DNA of 12,610 bases from Helicobacteraceae bacterium (GCA_030613795.1 JAUWLG010000016.1:1-12610), one strand, 5' to 3'; counted from the stretch's first letter, positions 1 through 7,834 are shown. The notes: generated by a model not told the origin, from the sequence alone. A program made the numbers and translations.

Positions 1-1
1 G

Positions 2-1018
2 GAATTTGACTTTGTCGTAGACGTAGTCCCCGACGGTTCCCCGGAGGCGACACCGGTCACTTTCCAATATGTCTTTACATCCGAAGAATATAATGAATTT
101 GTCAATACAAGTTATAACGATGTCTTCGGTTTTTTCGTCAACGGAAACAATGTAGCGCTTATCCCGGGGACGACTATACCCGTAGCCATCAACACCGTTA
201 ACAGCGGCAACCCGTATAGTCCGGGAAGCACCTCGACATCTGTTTATTACCGCAATAATAATCTAAGCGACGGAGGCGGCTCCATTGATACACAGATGGA
301 TGGCCTGACCATCATTTTTAATACCCAGTTTGATGTCGTTCCCGGCAAGGTTAATCACATAAAACTCGCTATCGCAGATGCGGGTGATGTTTATCTAGAC
401 TCCAATGTCTTTATCAAAGCCGGCAGCTTTAATATTGGCCTTATCGATACCGACCAAGACGGTATTTCTGATATTGAAGACAACTGTCCACTCGCTTCGA
501 ACCCGGATCAGGAAGATTTAGATAACGACGGTTTCGGTGATGTTTGCGATAATGAACTCTCTATCAACCTGAACAAGATCACCGGCGGCGGCGCTGTAAT
601 GTCAGCTCCGGTAGGAGATGAGCAGGCAACCCACCCGGCAAGCTTCGGTTTCAAAGTCAGCAGTGAACCGCTGGGTATCATGGTCCATCTTGAGTATAAC
701 GATCATGTCAAAACGGTCAGCTCCGAAGATACCAGTCCGTTGCAGATACACATTGACGGTTACGCAAGCGGCGTCTATGAAGTTGTAAACGGCATCGAAT
801 TCGATATCCCATGTACCGTGCGCAAGCTCGAACCGGACAACAACCGTGAACTCAACTACTGTCATATCCGTATGCAGGACAACTCGCAGCCTGGAACCGG
901 TAACGTTAAAAAAGGCACACCGGCCGATGAGTTCCATATAGAAGTGATCAGCGGACCACAGGCCCCGTATAGTTCAGGAGCGGTCGAACTGATAAGAGGC
1001 AATATTAAGGTTCACTAG
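2..1018 (+). CDS. Secreted surface protein, choice-of-anchor-L-like with thrombospondin type 3 repeats (5' partial)
   Basis: The reading frame is open from position 2 to the TAG at 1016-1018, so the window holds about 338 C-terminal residues and the start lies upstream. The first ~145 residues resemble the choice-of-anchor L domain: a VTFQYVFTSEEYNEFV motif, then NDVFGFFVNG, and later an aspartate-rich segment ending in FIKAGSF. Residues ~149-184 (DNA about 446-550) are thrombospondin type 3 repeats, with spaced Asp and two Cys (DTDQDGISDIEDNCP and LDNDGFGDVCD), expected to bind calcium. The last ~145 residues, starting at ITGGGAV with GFKVSS further on, resemble the post-COAP-1 domain found at the ends of such proteins. 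This suggests an exported, calcium-stabilised extracellular protein, possibly an adhesin or matrix component. No C-terminal membrane anchor or sorting motif is visible. Base composition looks richer in G+C than the following genes. Domain assignment is by motif recall; the ligand is unknown. Confidence 0.8.
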   Translation, partial: EFDFVVDVVPDGSPEATPVTFQYVFTSEEYNEFVNTSYNDVFGFFVNGNNVALIPGTTIPVAINTVNSGNPYSPGSTSTSVYYRNNNLSDGGGSIDTQMDGLTIIFNTQFDVVPGKVNHIKLAIADAGDVYLDSNVFIKAGSFNIGLIDTDQDGISDIEDNCPLASNPDQEDLDNDGFGDVCDNELSINLNKITGGGAVMSAPVGDEQATHPASFGFKVSSEPLGIMVHLEYNDHVKTVSSEDTSPLQIHIDGYASGVYEVVNGIEFDIPCTVRKLEPDNNRELNYCHIRMQDNSQPGTGNVKKGTPADEFHIEVISGPQAPYSSGAVELIRGNIKVH

Positions 1019-1024
1019 ACCTAT

Positions 1025-1053
1025 CGAGTCTGCGGCAGCGTTCTGCAGACTTG
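1025..1053 (+). terminator. Hairpin just after the surface-protein gene, possible terminator
   Basis: CGAGTCTGC (1025-1033) pairs with GCAGACTTG (1045-1053), a 9-bp stem with one G-U pair and an 11-nt loop. It starts 7 bases after the stop codon. No U-tract follows, so intrinsic termination is uncertain; it may only protect the mRNA 3' end. Confidence 0.3.
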
Positions 1054-1114
1054 TCTAAGACCTAAATCGGCACAAATTTGACCAACTCCTTAAAATCAGA
1101 CAAATAGATAGATG

Positions 1115-1182
1115 AAAAAAAGGGATTGAAAGGTTAAAGAGGCAAACTGTATATATTTTTGATAAGAACATTCATCTTTAAC
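1115..1182 (-). terminator. Weak terminator-like structure at the end of the bioA-yaiI unit
   Basis: On the minus strand an 8-bp inverted repeat (GTTAAAGA at plus 1133-1140 with TCTTTAAC at 1175-1182) overlaps the yaiI stop codon. It is followed about 11 bases later by a run of seven T (plus-strand A at 1115-1121). The 34-nt loop and the gap before the T-run make it a poor intrinsic terminator. Confidence 0.22.
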
Positions 1183-1639
1183 AATGCTTCGTCAAAAACC
1201 GGTGGAGCTGGTTGGCAAATTCGTGGGCATCTTTTTGATTAAACGATTTAGGCCCCTTCGTCATCTCGCCACTCTCTCTGATCTTCTCCATCAAATTGCG
1301 CATAGCCAGATACTGTTTGATGTTATCCACACTGAAAAGCTCACCTCTATGATCTATTGCATGTGCCTTTTTGGCAATGACACGGTCTGCCAGTGGAATG
1401 TCTGCGGTGATGACTAAGTCACCCTCTTCAACCATCTCGACAATATGACGGTCAGCTTCGTCAGCACCCTGCTCGACTATGATGTAGGTAACAAGTTTGG
1501 AATCACCCAATGTTACCTTTTTATTTGAGACCACATAAGTTGGCAGGTGAAGCCGCTCTATAGAACGAAGTACAATCGGTTTTAAGAGATTTGGAAAGGC
1601 ATCGCCATCTATATATAATGAGAGCCCTTTAGATGACAT
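1178..1639 (-). CDS. YaiI/YqxD family (DUF188) protein
   Basis: This 153-residue protein matches the YaiI/YqxD (DUF188) family over its full length, and its length is usual for that family. Visible signatures are the N-terminal YIDGDAFPN (the family usually has a VDADACP-like motif), GADEADRHIV around residues 59-66, VITADIPLADRVI at 77-88, IDHRGELF at 95-102, and the C-terminal MTKGPKSFNQKDAHEFANQL at 126-145. The spaced acidic residues (D11, D13, D60, D63, D80) resemble a PIN-like metal-binding arrangement, so a nuclease-type role is often guessed, but no function is established. It is the last gene of the minus-strand unit. Its ATG lies inside the end of the hemolysin III-like gene (11-nt overlap), with no clear ribosome site of its own, so translation is probably coupled. 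Confidence 0.9.
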   Translation of the reverse strand: MSSKGLSLYIDGDAFPNLLKPIVLRSIERLHLPTYVVSNKKVTLGDSKLVTYIIVEQGADEADRHIVEMVEEGDLVITADIPLADRVIAKKAHAIDHRGELFSVDNIKQYLAMRNLMEKIRESGEMTKGPKSFNQKDAHEFANQLHRFLTKHC

Positions 1640-2270
1640 ACAGCAGTACCATCAAAAAGTGACTAATGCTTCCACCCATGACAAAAAGATGCCAGATAGT
1701 ATGGTTGAAAGGAAGATTGTCCCAAACATAGAAGATAACACCGAAGGTATAAAAGAGTCCACCTATTAACAGCAACCACAGACCACCCGGTTCCATCACC
1801 TCAAAAAGAGGTTTGATCGCAATAACGATCAACCATCCAAGCAGAAGATATAGGACTAAAGAGAGCTTTCCAAAACGGCCTGGGTAGGCAAATTTAAGGT
1901 AAATACCCACAAGTGAAACACCCCAAACAACTGCAAATATACTATAACCCAGAGTGTCACCCAAGGAGACCAGTGTTATATGGGTATAGGAGCCTGCTAT
2001 TAAAATATAGATAGAGGCGTGGTCAAACTGCTGAAACTTTTTTTTGAGTTCATGATGGGTGATAGCATGATAGAGTGTTGACGAACCGTATAAAATGATC
2101 AAGGTCGTTCCAAAAAGAACACTGGCAATAACAGAGATAGCAGAACCGCTCATCGACGAATAAGCTACCATAATCGTCAAGGCTGCTATACTTAAGACCA
2201 AGCCTACACCATGTGTTATAGCATGCCAAATCTCTTCAATCAATGAAAACTCGTTTACACTGTTGCTCAT
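1629..2270 (-). CDS. Hemolysin III family (PAQR-type) membrane protein
   Basis: The 213-residue protein has seven or so hydrophobic segments and the family's conserved residues. These are EEIWHAITHGVG near the N-terminus (E13, H16, H20), SSTLYHAITH with the S-x3-H motif (S64, H68), FDHASIYILIAGSYTH at 82-97, and the C-terminal NHTIWHLFVMGGS with H190 and H194. In the related PAQR/adiponectin receptors these His and Asp residues hold an intramembrane zinc ion, so a hydrolase on lipid substrates is possible. Bacterial members are called hemolysin III, but haemolysis is shown for few and should not be assumed. It starts with ATG in a 4-nt ATGA overlap with the stop of the upstream gene, and has an AAAGG ribosome site (plus 2277-2281) 6 nt before the start. 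Confidence 0.92.
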   Translation of the reverse strand: MSNSVNEFSLIEEIWHAITHGVGLVLSIAALTIMVAYSSMSGSAISVIASVLFGTTLIILYGSSTLYHAITHHELKKKFQQFDHASIYILIAGSYTHITLVSLGDTLGYSIFAVVWGVSLVGIYLKFAYPGRFGKLSLVLYLLLGWLIVIAIKPLFEVMEPGGLWLLLIGGLFYTFGVIFYVWDNLPFNHTIWHLFVMGGSISHFLMVLLYVI

Positions 2271-2953
2271 CTTTTACCTTTATAAGGTCTTCTTCTTAGC
2301 TTACTATCATTTTGTAAAAACGAAGTATAAAGCAGGTACACATATGAGGCAAGCAACAACATTACAGCAACAACACGTACAGATCCTGAGATGAGCCAGT
2401 CATACTTATAGACCCCAAGTTCTCTGAAAAGGTACCAAAAGTCATGTATGCCGCCTCCGGGAAGAAACATAGGATATAGGTTTGGCGTATGTGACGTAGA
2501 CATATACCACGATACATAGATCAGGTTTTGAGCAAGCCAGATACCGCCAATGCCTGCTAAGATACTATTCTCTCGTTTATAATAGTAGTAGATAAATATC
2601 ATCGGAAGCAGCAGCTGAAATACCGTTCCGTTAAGTGCCGTCATAAACTGCGGACAAGCCAAGAGATAACAGACCCCATGGCCAGCTTCATGGACGATCA
2701 TATTGGCACCATTTATCAGGTTATGAAAAGATTGCATCACCCCATCGAAATCAAGGTGAATAACTTTACCATGAATACTGGCGACATAACTGTCGTTATA
2801 TTTGCTCAGCCATATAATGTACGGCATCAGCAAGAGCAAGCCTACACGGACACCAATATCGCTCGCTTTGGCAGTGACCTTTTTCTTACTCGCACGTGAA
2901 CGTTCAAGGAGCTCTGAGGCACTGATGTTCTGCCAATCGTTATCTTGTTTCAA
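2267..2953 (-). CDS. Integral membrane HEAGH zinc-metalloprotease-like protein (M50-like)
   Basis: This 228-residue protein has about five hydrophobic segments (roughly 34-50, 95-125, 130-150, 190-212). A classic zinc-protease HExxH motif, HEAGH at residues 88-92, lies at the start of a membrane segment. It is followed by a GTVFQLLLPMIF stretch (109-120) and a later GGGIHDFWYL (166-174) whose H170 and D171 could supply further metal ligands. This layout recalls uncharacterised M50-like membrane proteins with a HEAGH helix, a G-(S/T)-x-x-Q-L-x-x-P helix and a later HD pair. The substrate is unknown. The predicted start is TTG (plus 2951-2953), overlapping the upstream TGA as TTGA. The first ATG in frame is residue 43, inside the first membrane segment, so the TTG start is preferred although its ribosome site is weak. 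The C-terminus is basic (RRRPYKGKR), consistent with a cytoplasmic tail. Confidence 0.75.
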   Translation of the reverse strand: MKQDNDWQNISASELLERSRASKKKVTAKASDIGVRVGLLLLMPYIIWLSKYNDSYVASIHGKVIHLDFDGVMQSFHNLINGANMIVHEAGHGVCYLLACPQFMTALNGTVFQLLLPMIFIYYYYKRENSILAGIGGIWLAQNLIYVSWYMSTSHTPNLYPMFLPGGGIHDFWYLFRELGVYKYDWLISGSVRVVAVMLLLASYVYLLYTSFLQNDSKLRRRPYKGKR

Positions 2954-3522
2954 TACGGTTTTAATCTTTCAACTTTACCAGAGGGGTGTTGTATCGAAAC
3001 ATTGCCTGCCGGTGAATATTCACAAACCCAGACTTGTGAACGGTCATCACAGGCCATCGCTGCACAGCCCAGTTCAGTTGTTGTGTTCCAAATAACCTGA
3101 GTGTAGTGACCGCACATCTGCCCCTCTTCACAACTATTTTCCTCATAATCATACCACTGCACTTCATCATACCAAGCCTGAATGACCTCTTGATCTTTTA
3201 CCTTTTTAAGTCTGCTGTGCCAGATCCAGTTGCCTTTGGCATCTTTTGCATTTGCACTCTTAACGGCACTTGCCCAGAAAAGATTCTCACCCGTCTCACC
3301 GACTTTGCCTAGAGAGTGCACCATGCCGCAGCCGTCAGCTTGAAGTTTATCTGCCCAAGTCCGTGCAGCATTTTCCAGATGTTTTGAATATTTTAGTGCA
3401 GGAGAACCGTACTTTTTACGCAGATCATTATGCGCTTTTGTCATCACCTCTGCATCGACCTTGATCTCTTCTGCATATATATAAGTAAATAACAGCGAGA
3501 ACAGAAGAGCCAATCTCATCAT
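2950..3522 (-). CDS. Secreted CAP-domain (SCP/PR-1-like) protein
   Basis: The 190-residue protein begins with a short signal peptide (about residues 1-17, cleavage probably near YAEE). The rest is a single CAP domain of the type found in cysteine-rich secretory proteins and plant PR-1. The N-terminal helix motif AHNDLRKKYG (30-39) is followed by H69, E79 in GEN and E120 in QAWYDEV. CGHYTQVIWNTTTELGCA (137-154) contains H139, and VWVCEYSPAGN (164-174) closes the domain. The two His and two Glu form the usual CAP tetrad. Six cysteines (65, 131, 137, 153, 158, 167) suggest disulfides and extracytoplasmic folding. The sequence is strikingly like eukaryotic members, but CAP proteins are widespread in bacteria and no function can be read from the sequence. 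It lies 9 nt after bioA, with an AGGA ribosome site (plus 3530-3533) 7 nt from the first of two adjacent ATGs. Confidence 0.92.
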   Translation of the reverse strand: MMRLALLFSLLFTYIYAEEIKVDAEVMTKAHNDLRKKYGSPALKYSKHLENAARTWADKLQADGCGMVHSLGKVGETGENLFWASAVKSANAKDAKGNWIWHSRLKKVKDQEVIQAWYDEVQWYDYEENSCEEGQMCGHYTQVIWNTTTELGCAAMACDDRSQVWVCEYSPAGNVSIQHPSGKVERLKPY

Positions 3523-3531
3523 AATATTGTC

Positions 3532-4827
3532 CTAGATCTGAGTGATGGCAGCATATGCCGTGTCGATCATAACATCAATTTCCTCTTTTGTGATGATATA
3601 TGGCGGCATGAAATAGACAATGTGACCAAGTGGACGAAGAAGGACTCCATGTTTGAGTCCATACTCATAAACTTTGAGACCGATTCGCTCACTTGCATCG
3701 TAACCTTCCAGCTCAATTGCAGCCACCATTCCACATTGGCGTACCTCTTTGACATTGGCTAAACCTCTAAATTTTTCCAATTTTGAAGCAATATATTTTG
3801 AGGTTTCTCTGTTGCGTTCTATAATATTTTCTGATTCGAAAAGATCCAAAGTCGCATTGGCTGCAGCACAGGCTAAAGCATTTCCTGTGTATGAATGTGA
3901 ATGCAAAAAGGCTTTTTGGAGTTTGTAATCACAATAAAAAGCGCTGTAGACTTCGTCGGTTGTTAGTACAACAGAGAGCGGTAGATAGCCGCCTGTAAGC
4001 CCTTTTGATAACACAATGTAATCCGGTGTTATACCTGCTTGCTCACAAGCGAACATAGTTCCTGTTCTACCAAAGCCTGCCATCACTTCATCCGCGATGA
4101 GATGAATACCGTAAGCTGTACAGAGTTCTCTAGCCTTAGTCAAAAAAAGCGGATGGTACATGTGCATCGAACCGGCACCCTGGATCAACGGCTCAACGAT
4201 CAAGGCCGCGATCTCATCCGGGTGTGTTTTGAAACACTCTTCTAAAGCCTCGGCAGCCTCCAGTGCAGCGGTCTCACTCTGATCTTTAGGTACCGGTGTC
4301 TGGATAGAGCGAATCAGCAGCGGCTCATAGGTCTCTTTGTACAGTTCAACATCACCGACAGAGAGTGCACCGATGGTCTCACCATGATATGAGTTGCTCA
4401 ATGAGACAAACAATGGACGTTCTCGGCCTTGGTTTTTATGGAAGTGATAACTCATCTTCAACGTGACTTCCACAGCAGATGAGCCATTGTCCGCATAAAA
4501 ACAGCGTGTTAGTCCTTCCGGGGTCAGACTAACAAGTCTTTCACTCAGACGGACCACCTGTTCATGGGTAAATCCTGCCAAAATAACATGTTCTAGTGTG
4601 TCTAACTGTTTTTTGACCGCATCATTGATATAAGTATTGGAATGACCAAAGATATTGACCCACCAAGAGCTGATAGCATCAATGTAATTGTTGCCTTCAA
4701 AGTCCTCTAAATAGACACCCTTACCCTTTTTGATGGGGATCATCGGTAAAAACTCATGGTCTTTCATCTGGGTACAAGGATGCCAGATCACATCAAGATC
4801 TCTATTGGCCATCATCTCATTATTCAT
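3532..4827 (-). CDS. bioA: Adenosylmethionine-8-amino-7-oxononanoate aminotransferase (BioA)
   Basis: This PLP enzyme transfers the amino group of S-adenosylmethionine to 8-amino-7-oxononanoate to give 7,8-diaminononanoate, the antepenultimate step of biotin synthesis, in the cytoplasm. The 431-residue protein has the usual length. Features that mark BioA rather than another class-III aminotransferase are HPCTQMKDHE (16-25) and SSWWVNIFGH, with the paired W55-W56 of the substrate pocket. Also visible are NSYHGETIGALS (145-156) with Y147, IADEVMAGFGRTG (244-256) with the PLP-ring D246, and LSKGLTGGYLP (273-283) with the Schiff-base K275. A GAAGGGT ribosome site (plus 4834-4840) sits 6 nt before the ATG. 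No other biotin gene is in the window. It heads the minus-strand unit. I saw no palindrome resembling a BirA operator upstream. Confidence 0.97.
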   Translation of the reverse strand: MNNEMMANRDLDVIWHPCTQMKDHEFLPMIPIKKGKGVYLEDFEGNNYIDAISSWWVNIFGHSNTYINDAVKKQLDTLEHVILAGFTHEQVVRLSERLVSLTPEGLTRCFYADNGSSAVEVTLKMSYHFHKNQGRERPLFVSLSNSYHGETIGALSVGDVELYKETYEPLLIRSIQTPVPKDQSETAALEAAEALEECFKTHPDEIAALIVEPLIQGAGSMHMYHPLFLTKARELCTAYGIHLIADEVMAGFGRTGTMFACEQAGITPDYIVLSKGLTGGYLPLSVVLTTDEVYSAFYCDYKLQKAFLHSHSYTGNALACAAANATLDLFESENIIERNRETSKYIASKLEKFRGLANVKEVRQCGMVAAIELEGYDASERIGLKVYEYGLKHGVLLRPLGHIVYFMPPYIITKEEIDVMIDTAYAAITQI

Positions 4828-4979
4828 TATTTACCCTTCATTCGATTTAGTAATCTAATCATAGCGAAATATACATTTGCAAATAATGCGACAATCTGCC
4901 TAAATTAGGGAACTTTTAGCCTAGTTTAATATTTAAAAACATAGAATAAGAACAATTATATATTAAGGGCAACATCACA
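4828..4979. promoter_or_regulatory. Divergent promoter region between bioA and the ppiD-like gene
   Basis: The 152-bp spacer is very A/T-rich and must carry outward promoters on both strands. Towards the ppiD-ftsA-ftsZ genes, -10-like hexamers are TAGAAT (4942-4947) and TATATT (4958-4963), with an AAGGG ribosome site at 4965-4969. The second hexamer nearly touches the ribosome site, so TAGAAT is the better candidate. Towards bioA, minus-strand TATGAT (plus 4858-4863) and TATATT (plus 4868-4873) are candidates. No convincing -35 boxes are seen, which is common in Campylobacterota. The exact start sites are guesses. Confidence 0.45.
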
Positions 4980-6446
4980 ATGATCACTTGGATGCAAAGA
5001 CACCGAAAATACCTAGTAATCACCATCTGGATCTCAACTATCGCTTTTGTCGGCGCAGGTTTTGTCGGTTGGGGACAGTACAGCTACGGTGATAAAGCCG
5101 GAGCAGTCGCTAAAGTGGGCGACATCTCTATCAGCCAACGCGAATGGCAACAGGCCTACAGCCGTCTTTATGGACAATACAACCAAGTTTTCCAAGGAAA
5201 CTTTGACGAAAAACAGGCAGAGAGTTTTGGTTTAAAACAGCAAGCAATGCGCCAGGTCGTTGAGCAGGCTCTTATCTTAAATCTCGCTAACAGCTATAAC
5301 CTGGAAGTCACTTCAGAGGAACTTTCAAAAGTTATCGTCTCTCAAGATACGTTTTTTGACAATGGCAAGTTTTCAAAAGAGCTTTATGTCAAAGTTCTGA
5401 AACAGAACAATCTTAATGTTGCTGACTATGAGAGTGATCTCCGTAACTCGATCCTGATCCAAAAAGTACTTTCATTTTTTCAGAGTGAGACACTTCCTCT
5501 TGAAGAGAAGATCTTTGCAACAGCAAACAGCATTGCTGACAAGATCGAATACAAGATCCTTGATGCCAGCGACATTTCACTCGACTCTTCAGACGAAGCA
5601 CTTAAAGCATTTTGGGAAACACGTCAACAAAACTACATGAACAGACCATCGTTCACTCTTCAAGTAGTGACACAAGAGAAGATCTCTACTGATGCAGATG
5701 AAGCATCTATCCAAGAACACTATAAAGCAAACCGTACAGACTTTACTGATGCTGAAGGCAAGATCCTGGAACTTGACGCTGCTAAAGAGTTGGTAATCGC
5801 TGCTTTAGACGACAAAGCGACCAACAAACAGGCACTTCGTAGTTACATCGCCTTCAAAAAAGGGAAGTTAGACACTACTATCGCTGTTGAGACGATCACT
5901 ATTGATGAAGAGAACAACCCATACACTGCTGAGATCTTTGCTGAGATCATTGCGCTTAACAGCACAAGCCCGTTTATCAAACCTCGCAAGGTAGCTGACA
6001 AATATGTCACGATCAAGCTAGAGCAGATGAACCCGGCAACTGCTAAATCATTTGATGATGCTAAAAGTGCTGTTCTTACTGACTACACTGCACAACAAGG
6101 TGCTCAAAAGCTACAAGAGTTGGCGAACAGTTCACTGGCTAGTTTCAGCGGTACACAGAGTGACTTCATCACATCATCACATAACACACCTCTTGCAGGT
6201 CTGAGTGAAGTAGAGACAAAACTTTTTGTTTCTAAACTTTTTGCTTCAGCACAAAAACGTGGTTCTGTTGCACTTAGTGAGAACAAACTGGTACTTTTCA
6301 ATATCACTGAGCAGAAATTGACTGATACAACACTAGGTACAGAAGCAGCTCAGATAGCACGTCTTAAAGCTTCGATCTTCGATGCATCACTTATCAAGAT
6401 GCTAGAGACAAAATTTACGATCGAATCTTTTGTAGGAGGCATCTAA
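4980..6446 (+). CDS. Membrane-anchored periplasmic foldase, SurA/PpiD-like
   Basis: The 488-residue protein has a short basic N-terminus, one membrane anchor (about 11-31, YLVITIWISTIAFVGAGFVG), then a long periplasmic part. Residues ~40-170 are a SurA-N/PpiD-type chaperone module: AVAKVGDISISQREWQQAY (42-60), a helix with QAMRQVVEQALI (88-99), and SQDTFFDNGKFSKELY with DYESDLRN (149-156). PpiD helps outer-membrane and secreted proteins fold after leaving the Sec channel. E. coli PpiD is about 620 residues and carries a parvulin domain. Here I cannot find parvulin hallmarks such as a GGDLGW-like motif, so the isomerase domain may be lost or very diverged, leaving a chaperone. A PpiD-type gene before ftsA is an arrangement I know from Campylobacter. 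Its stop ends 1 nt before the ftsA start, and its last codons contain the ftsA ribosome site. The ATG at 4980 has AAGGG 10 nt upstream. Confidence 0.85.
   Translation: MITWMQRHRKYLVITIWISTIAFVGAGFVGWGQYSYGDKAGAVAKVGDISISQREWQQAYSRLYGQYNQVFQGNFDEKQAESFGLKQQAMRQVVEQALILNLANSYNLEVTSEELSKVIVSQDTFFDNGKFSKELYVKVLKQNNLNVADYESDLRNSILIQKVLSFFQSETLPLEEKIFATANSIADKIEYKILDASDISLDSSDEALKAFWETRQQNYMNRPSFTLQVVTQEKISTDADEASIQEHYKANRTDFTDAEGKILELDAAKELVIAALDDKATNKQALRSYIAFKKGKLDTTIAVETITIDEENNPYTAEIFAEIIALNSTSPFIKPRKVADKYVTIKLEQMNPATAKSFDDAKSAVLTDYTAQQGAQKLQELANSSLASFSGTQSDFITSSHNTPLAGLSEVETKLFVSKLFASAQKRGSVALSENKLVLFNITEQKLTDTTLGTEAAQIARLKASIFDASLIKMLETKFTIESFVGGI
6434..6439 (+). promoter_or_regulatory. Strong ribosome binding site for ftsA
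   Basis: AGGAGG, a full anti-Shine-Dalgarno match, lies 8 nt before a GTG. It sits inside the last codons of the ppiD-like gene. This fixes GTG at 6448 as the ftsA start and indicates coupled translation across the junction. Confidence 0.9.
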
Positions 6447-6447
6447 C

Positions 6448-7821
6448 GTGAGCAGATCAGTTTTAGCAATTGACATCGGTTCCACTAAGATCTGTGCGAT
6501 TATCGCCAATATTGATTCTGAGAACAATATACAGATCACTGGTGCCGGAATTGCTAAAGCGCAAGGCCTTAAAAAAGGCAGCATCACTAATATAGAGTTA
6601 GCCTCAAAATCAATTAAAAGTGCCCTGGCAGATGCCAAGCGTGTGGCTGGAGTAGAGATCAAAAAAGCAACAGTGAGCATCTCCGGTGCCTACACTAAAA
6701 GCTTGATCTCTAGCGGAATTGTCAACATCCCAAATAAAGAGATCTCTCTTAAAGAGATCGAACGTGTTATGCGTACTTCACTTTATAATGCCAATATCCC
6801 AAATGAGTATGAGATCCTTCATACATTACCATTTAATTTCAAAGTAGATGACCAAGACTATATTGAAGACCCACTGGGAATGAATGCGTCACGTTTAGAA
6901 GTTGAAACACACATCATTACCACACTGAAGTCAAATTTTCACAACCTTCGCAAAGCTGTTCGTGCAGCTGGTGTTGAAGTCGAAAATGTGGTCTTAAGCG
7001 GTTATGCATCTGCCATTGCTGTCTTAACTGAGGACGAAAAAGAGCTTGGTGTCGCTGTGGTTGACATGGGCGGCAGTACAAGTAATATTGTCATCCATGC
7101 CGGTAACGCTATCCGCTTCAATGACTTCTTAGGTGTCGGTTCTAACCACATTACAAATGATCTCTCTATGGCACTGCACACGCCGCTTAATGTAGCAGAC
7201 AGTGTCAAGATGGAGTATGGTTCTCTTCATTCACCTAACAATGACCTGATCGAACTGCCGATCATCGGTGATGAGAGTTCAACACATGAGGTCTCTTTAG
7301 AGGTTGTTCACAATGTCATCTACGCACGTGTAGAAGAGACATTGATGATCATTGCACAGTCGTTAGAAAAAAGCGGTCTTAAAGAGCAGATGGGTGCCGG
7401 TGTTGTCTTAACCGGTGGTTTTACCAACATGAATGGTCTGCGTGAACTGGCTAGTGCTATCTTCGACAATCTTCCGGTTCGTATCGCTAAACCGATGGAG
7501 GTCGATGGTCTTTTTGACCAGCTTCGCAACCCGGCCTATTCCGGTGCGATCGGTCTTCTGCGTTATGAGGCTAATGGCTATTCACTTTATGAGGTAGACA
7601 TCAACAAAAAAATGCGTCATACAAAAAATGATTTTGATGAACTTGAGATGCCGGATCTAGGTGATGTTGAACCTACTGGTATCCCAACTATTGATGACGA
7701 ATCCCCCGCGAAACCCAATGATATAAAGATTGGAAAACCTATCACCCCTAAGAAAGTCAAGGGTGATCAGGAAGCAGGTGCGTTTTCAAAATTCTGGAAC
7801 TGGATGACCCAGTTATTTTAA
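6448..7821 (+). CDS. ftsA: Cell division protein FtsA
   Basis: FtsA is the actin-fold protein that tethers FtsZ to the inner face of the cytoplasmic membrane and recruits later divisome proteins. The 457-residue product shows the actin-family ATP site: LAIDIGSTKICAIIA (6-20, phosphate 1), VAVVDMGGSTSNIVIHAG (202-219, phosphate 2) and GVVLTGGFTNMNGL (318-331, adenosine). NPAYSGAIGLLRY (361-373) is the typical end of the fold. An FtsA-specific 1C subdomain lies about 85-165. A charged, Pro-rich linker (about 390-440) leads to a short amphipathic helix, FSKFWNWMTQLF (446-457), the membrane-targeting sequence. The protein is somewhat longer than E. coli FtsA (420), mostly because of this linker. 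The start is GTG, backed by AGGAGG. It is followed by ftsZ after 13 nt. Confidence 0.97.
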   Translation: MSRSVLAIDIGSTKICAIIANIDSENNIQITGAGIAKAQGLKKGSITNIELASKSIKSALADAKRVAGVEIKKATVSISGAYTKSLISSGIVNIPNKEISLKEIERVMRTSLYNANIPNEYEILHTLPFNFKVDDQDYIEDPLGMNASRLEVETHIITTLKSNFHNLRKAVRAAGVEVENVVLSGYASAIAVLTEDEKELGVAVVDMGGSTSNIVIHAGNAIRFNDFLGVGSNHITNDLSMALHTPLNVADSVKMEYGSLHSPNNDLIELPIIGDESSTHEVSLEVVHNVIYARVEETLMIIAQSLEKSGLKEQMGAGVVLTGGFTNMNGLRELASAIFDNLPVRIAKPMEVDGLFDQLRNPAYSGAIGLLRYEANGYSLYEVDINKKMRHTKNDFDELEMPDLGDVEPTGIPTIDDESPAKPNDIKIGKPITPKKVKGDQEAGAFSKFWNWMTQLF

Positions 7822-7822
7822 C

Positions 7823-7828
7823 AAGGAG
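7823..7828 (+). promoter_or_regulatory. Ribosome binding site for ftsZ
   Basis: AAGGAG lies 6 nt before the ATG at 7835, in the 13-nt gap after ftsA. It is a strong site, consistent with the high FtsZ:FtsA ratio cells need, and it fixes the start. Confidence 0.88.
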
Positions 7829-7834
7829 TGTGAA

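Noticed and set aside
602..937. 111-codon minus-strand frame inside the surface-protein gene
   Set aside because: It is antisense to a clear protein frame, lacks recognisable motifs and has no ribosome site.
1629..2270. Haemolytic toxin role for the hemolysin III family gene
   Set aside because: The family name is historical; the sequence supports a PAQR-type membrane protein and nothing here indicates a secreted toxin.
4828..4979. BirA-type biotin operator upstream of bioA
   Set aside because: No TTGTAAAC...GTTTACAA-like inverted repeat is present; the A/T-rich tract only contains promoter-like hexamers.
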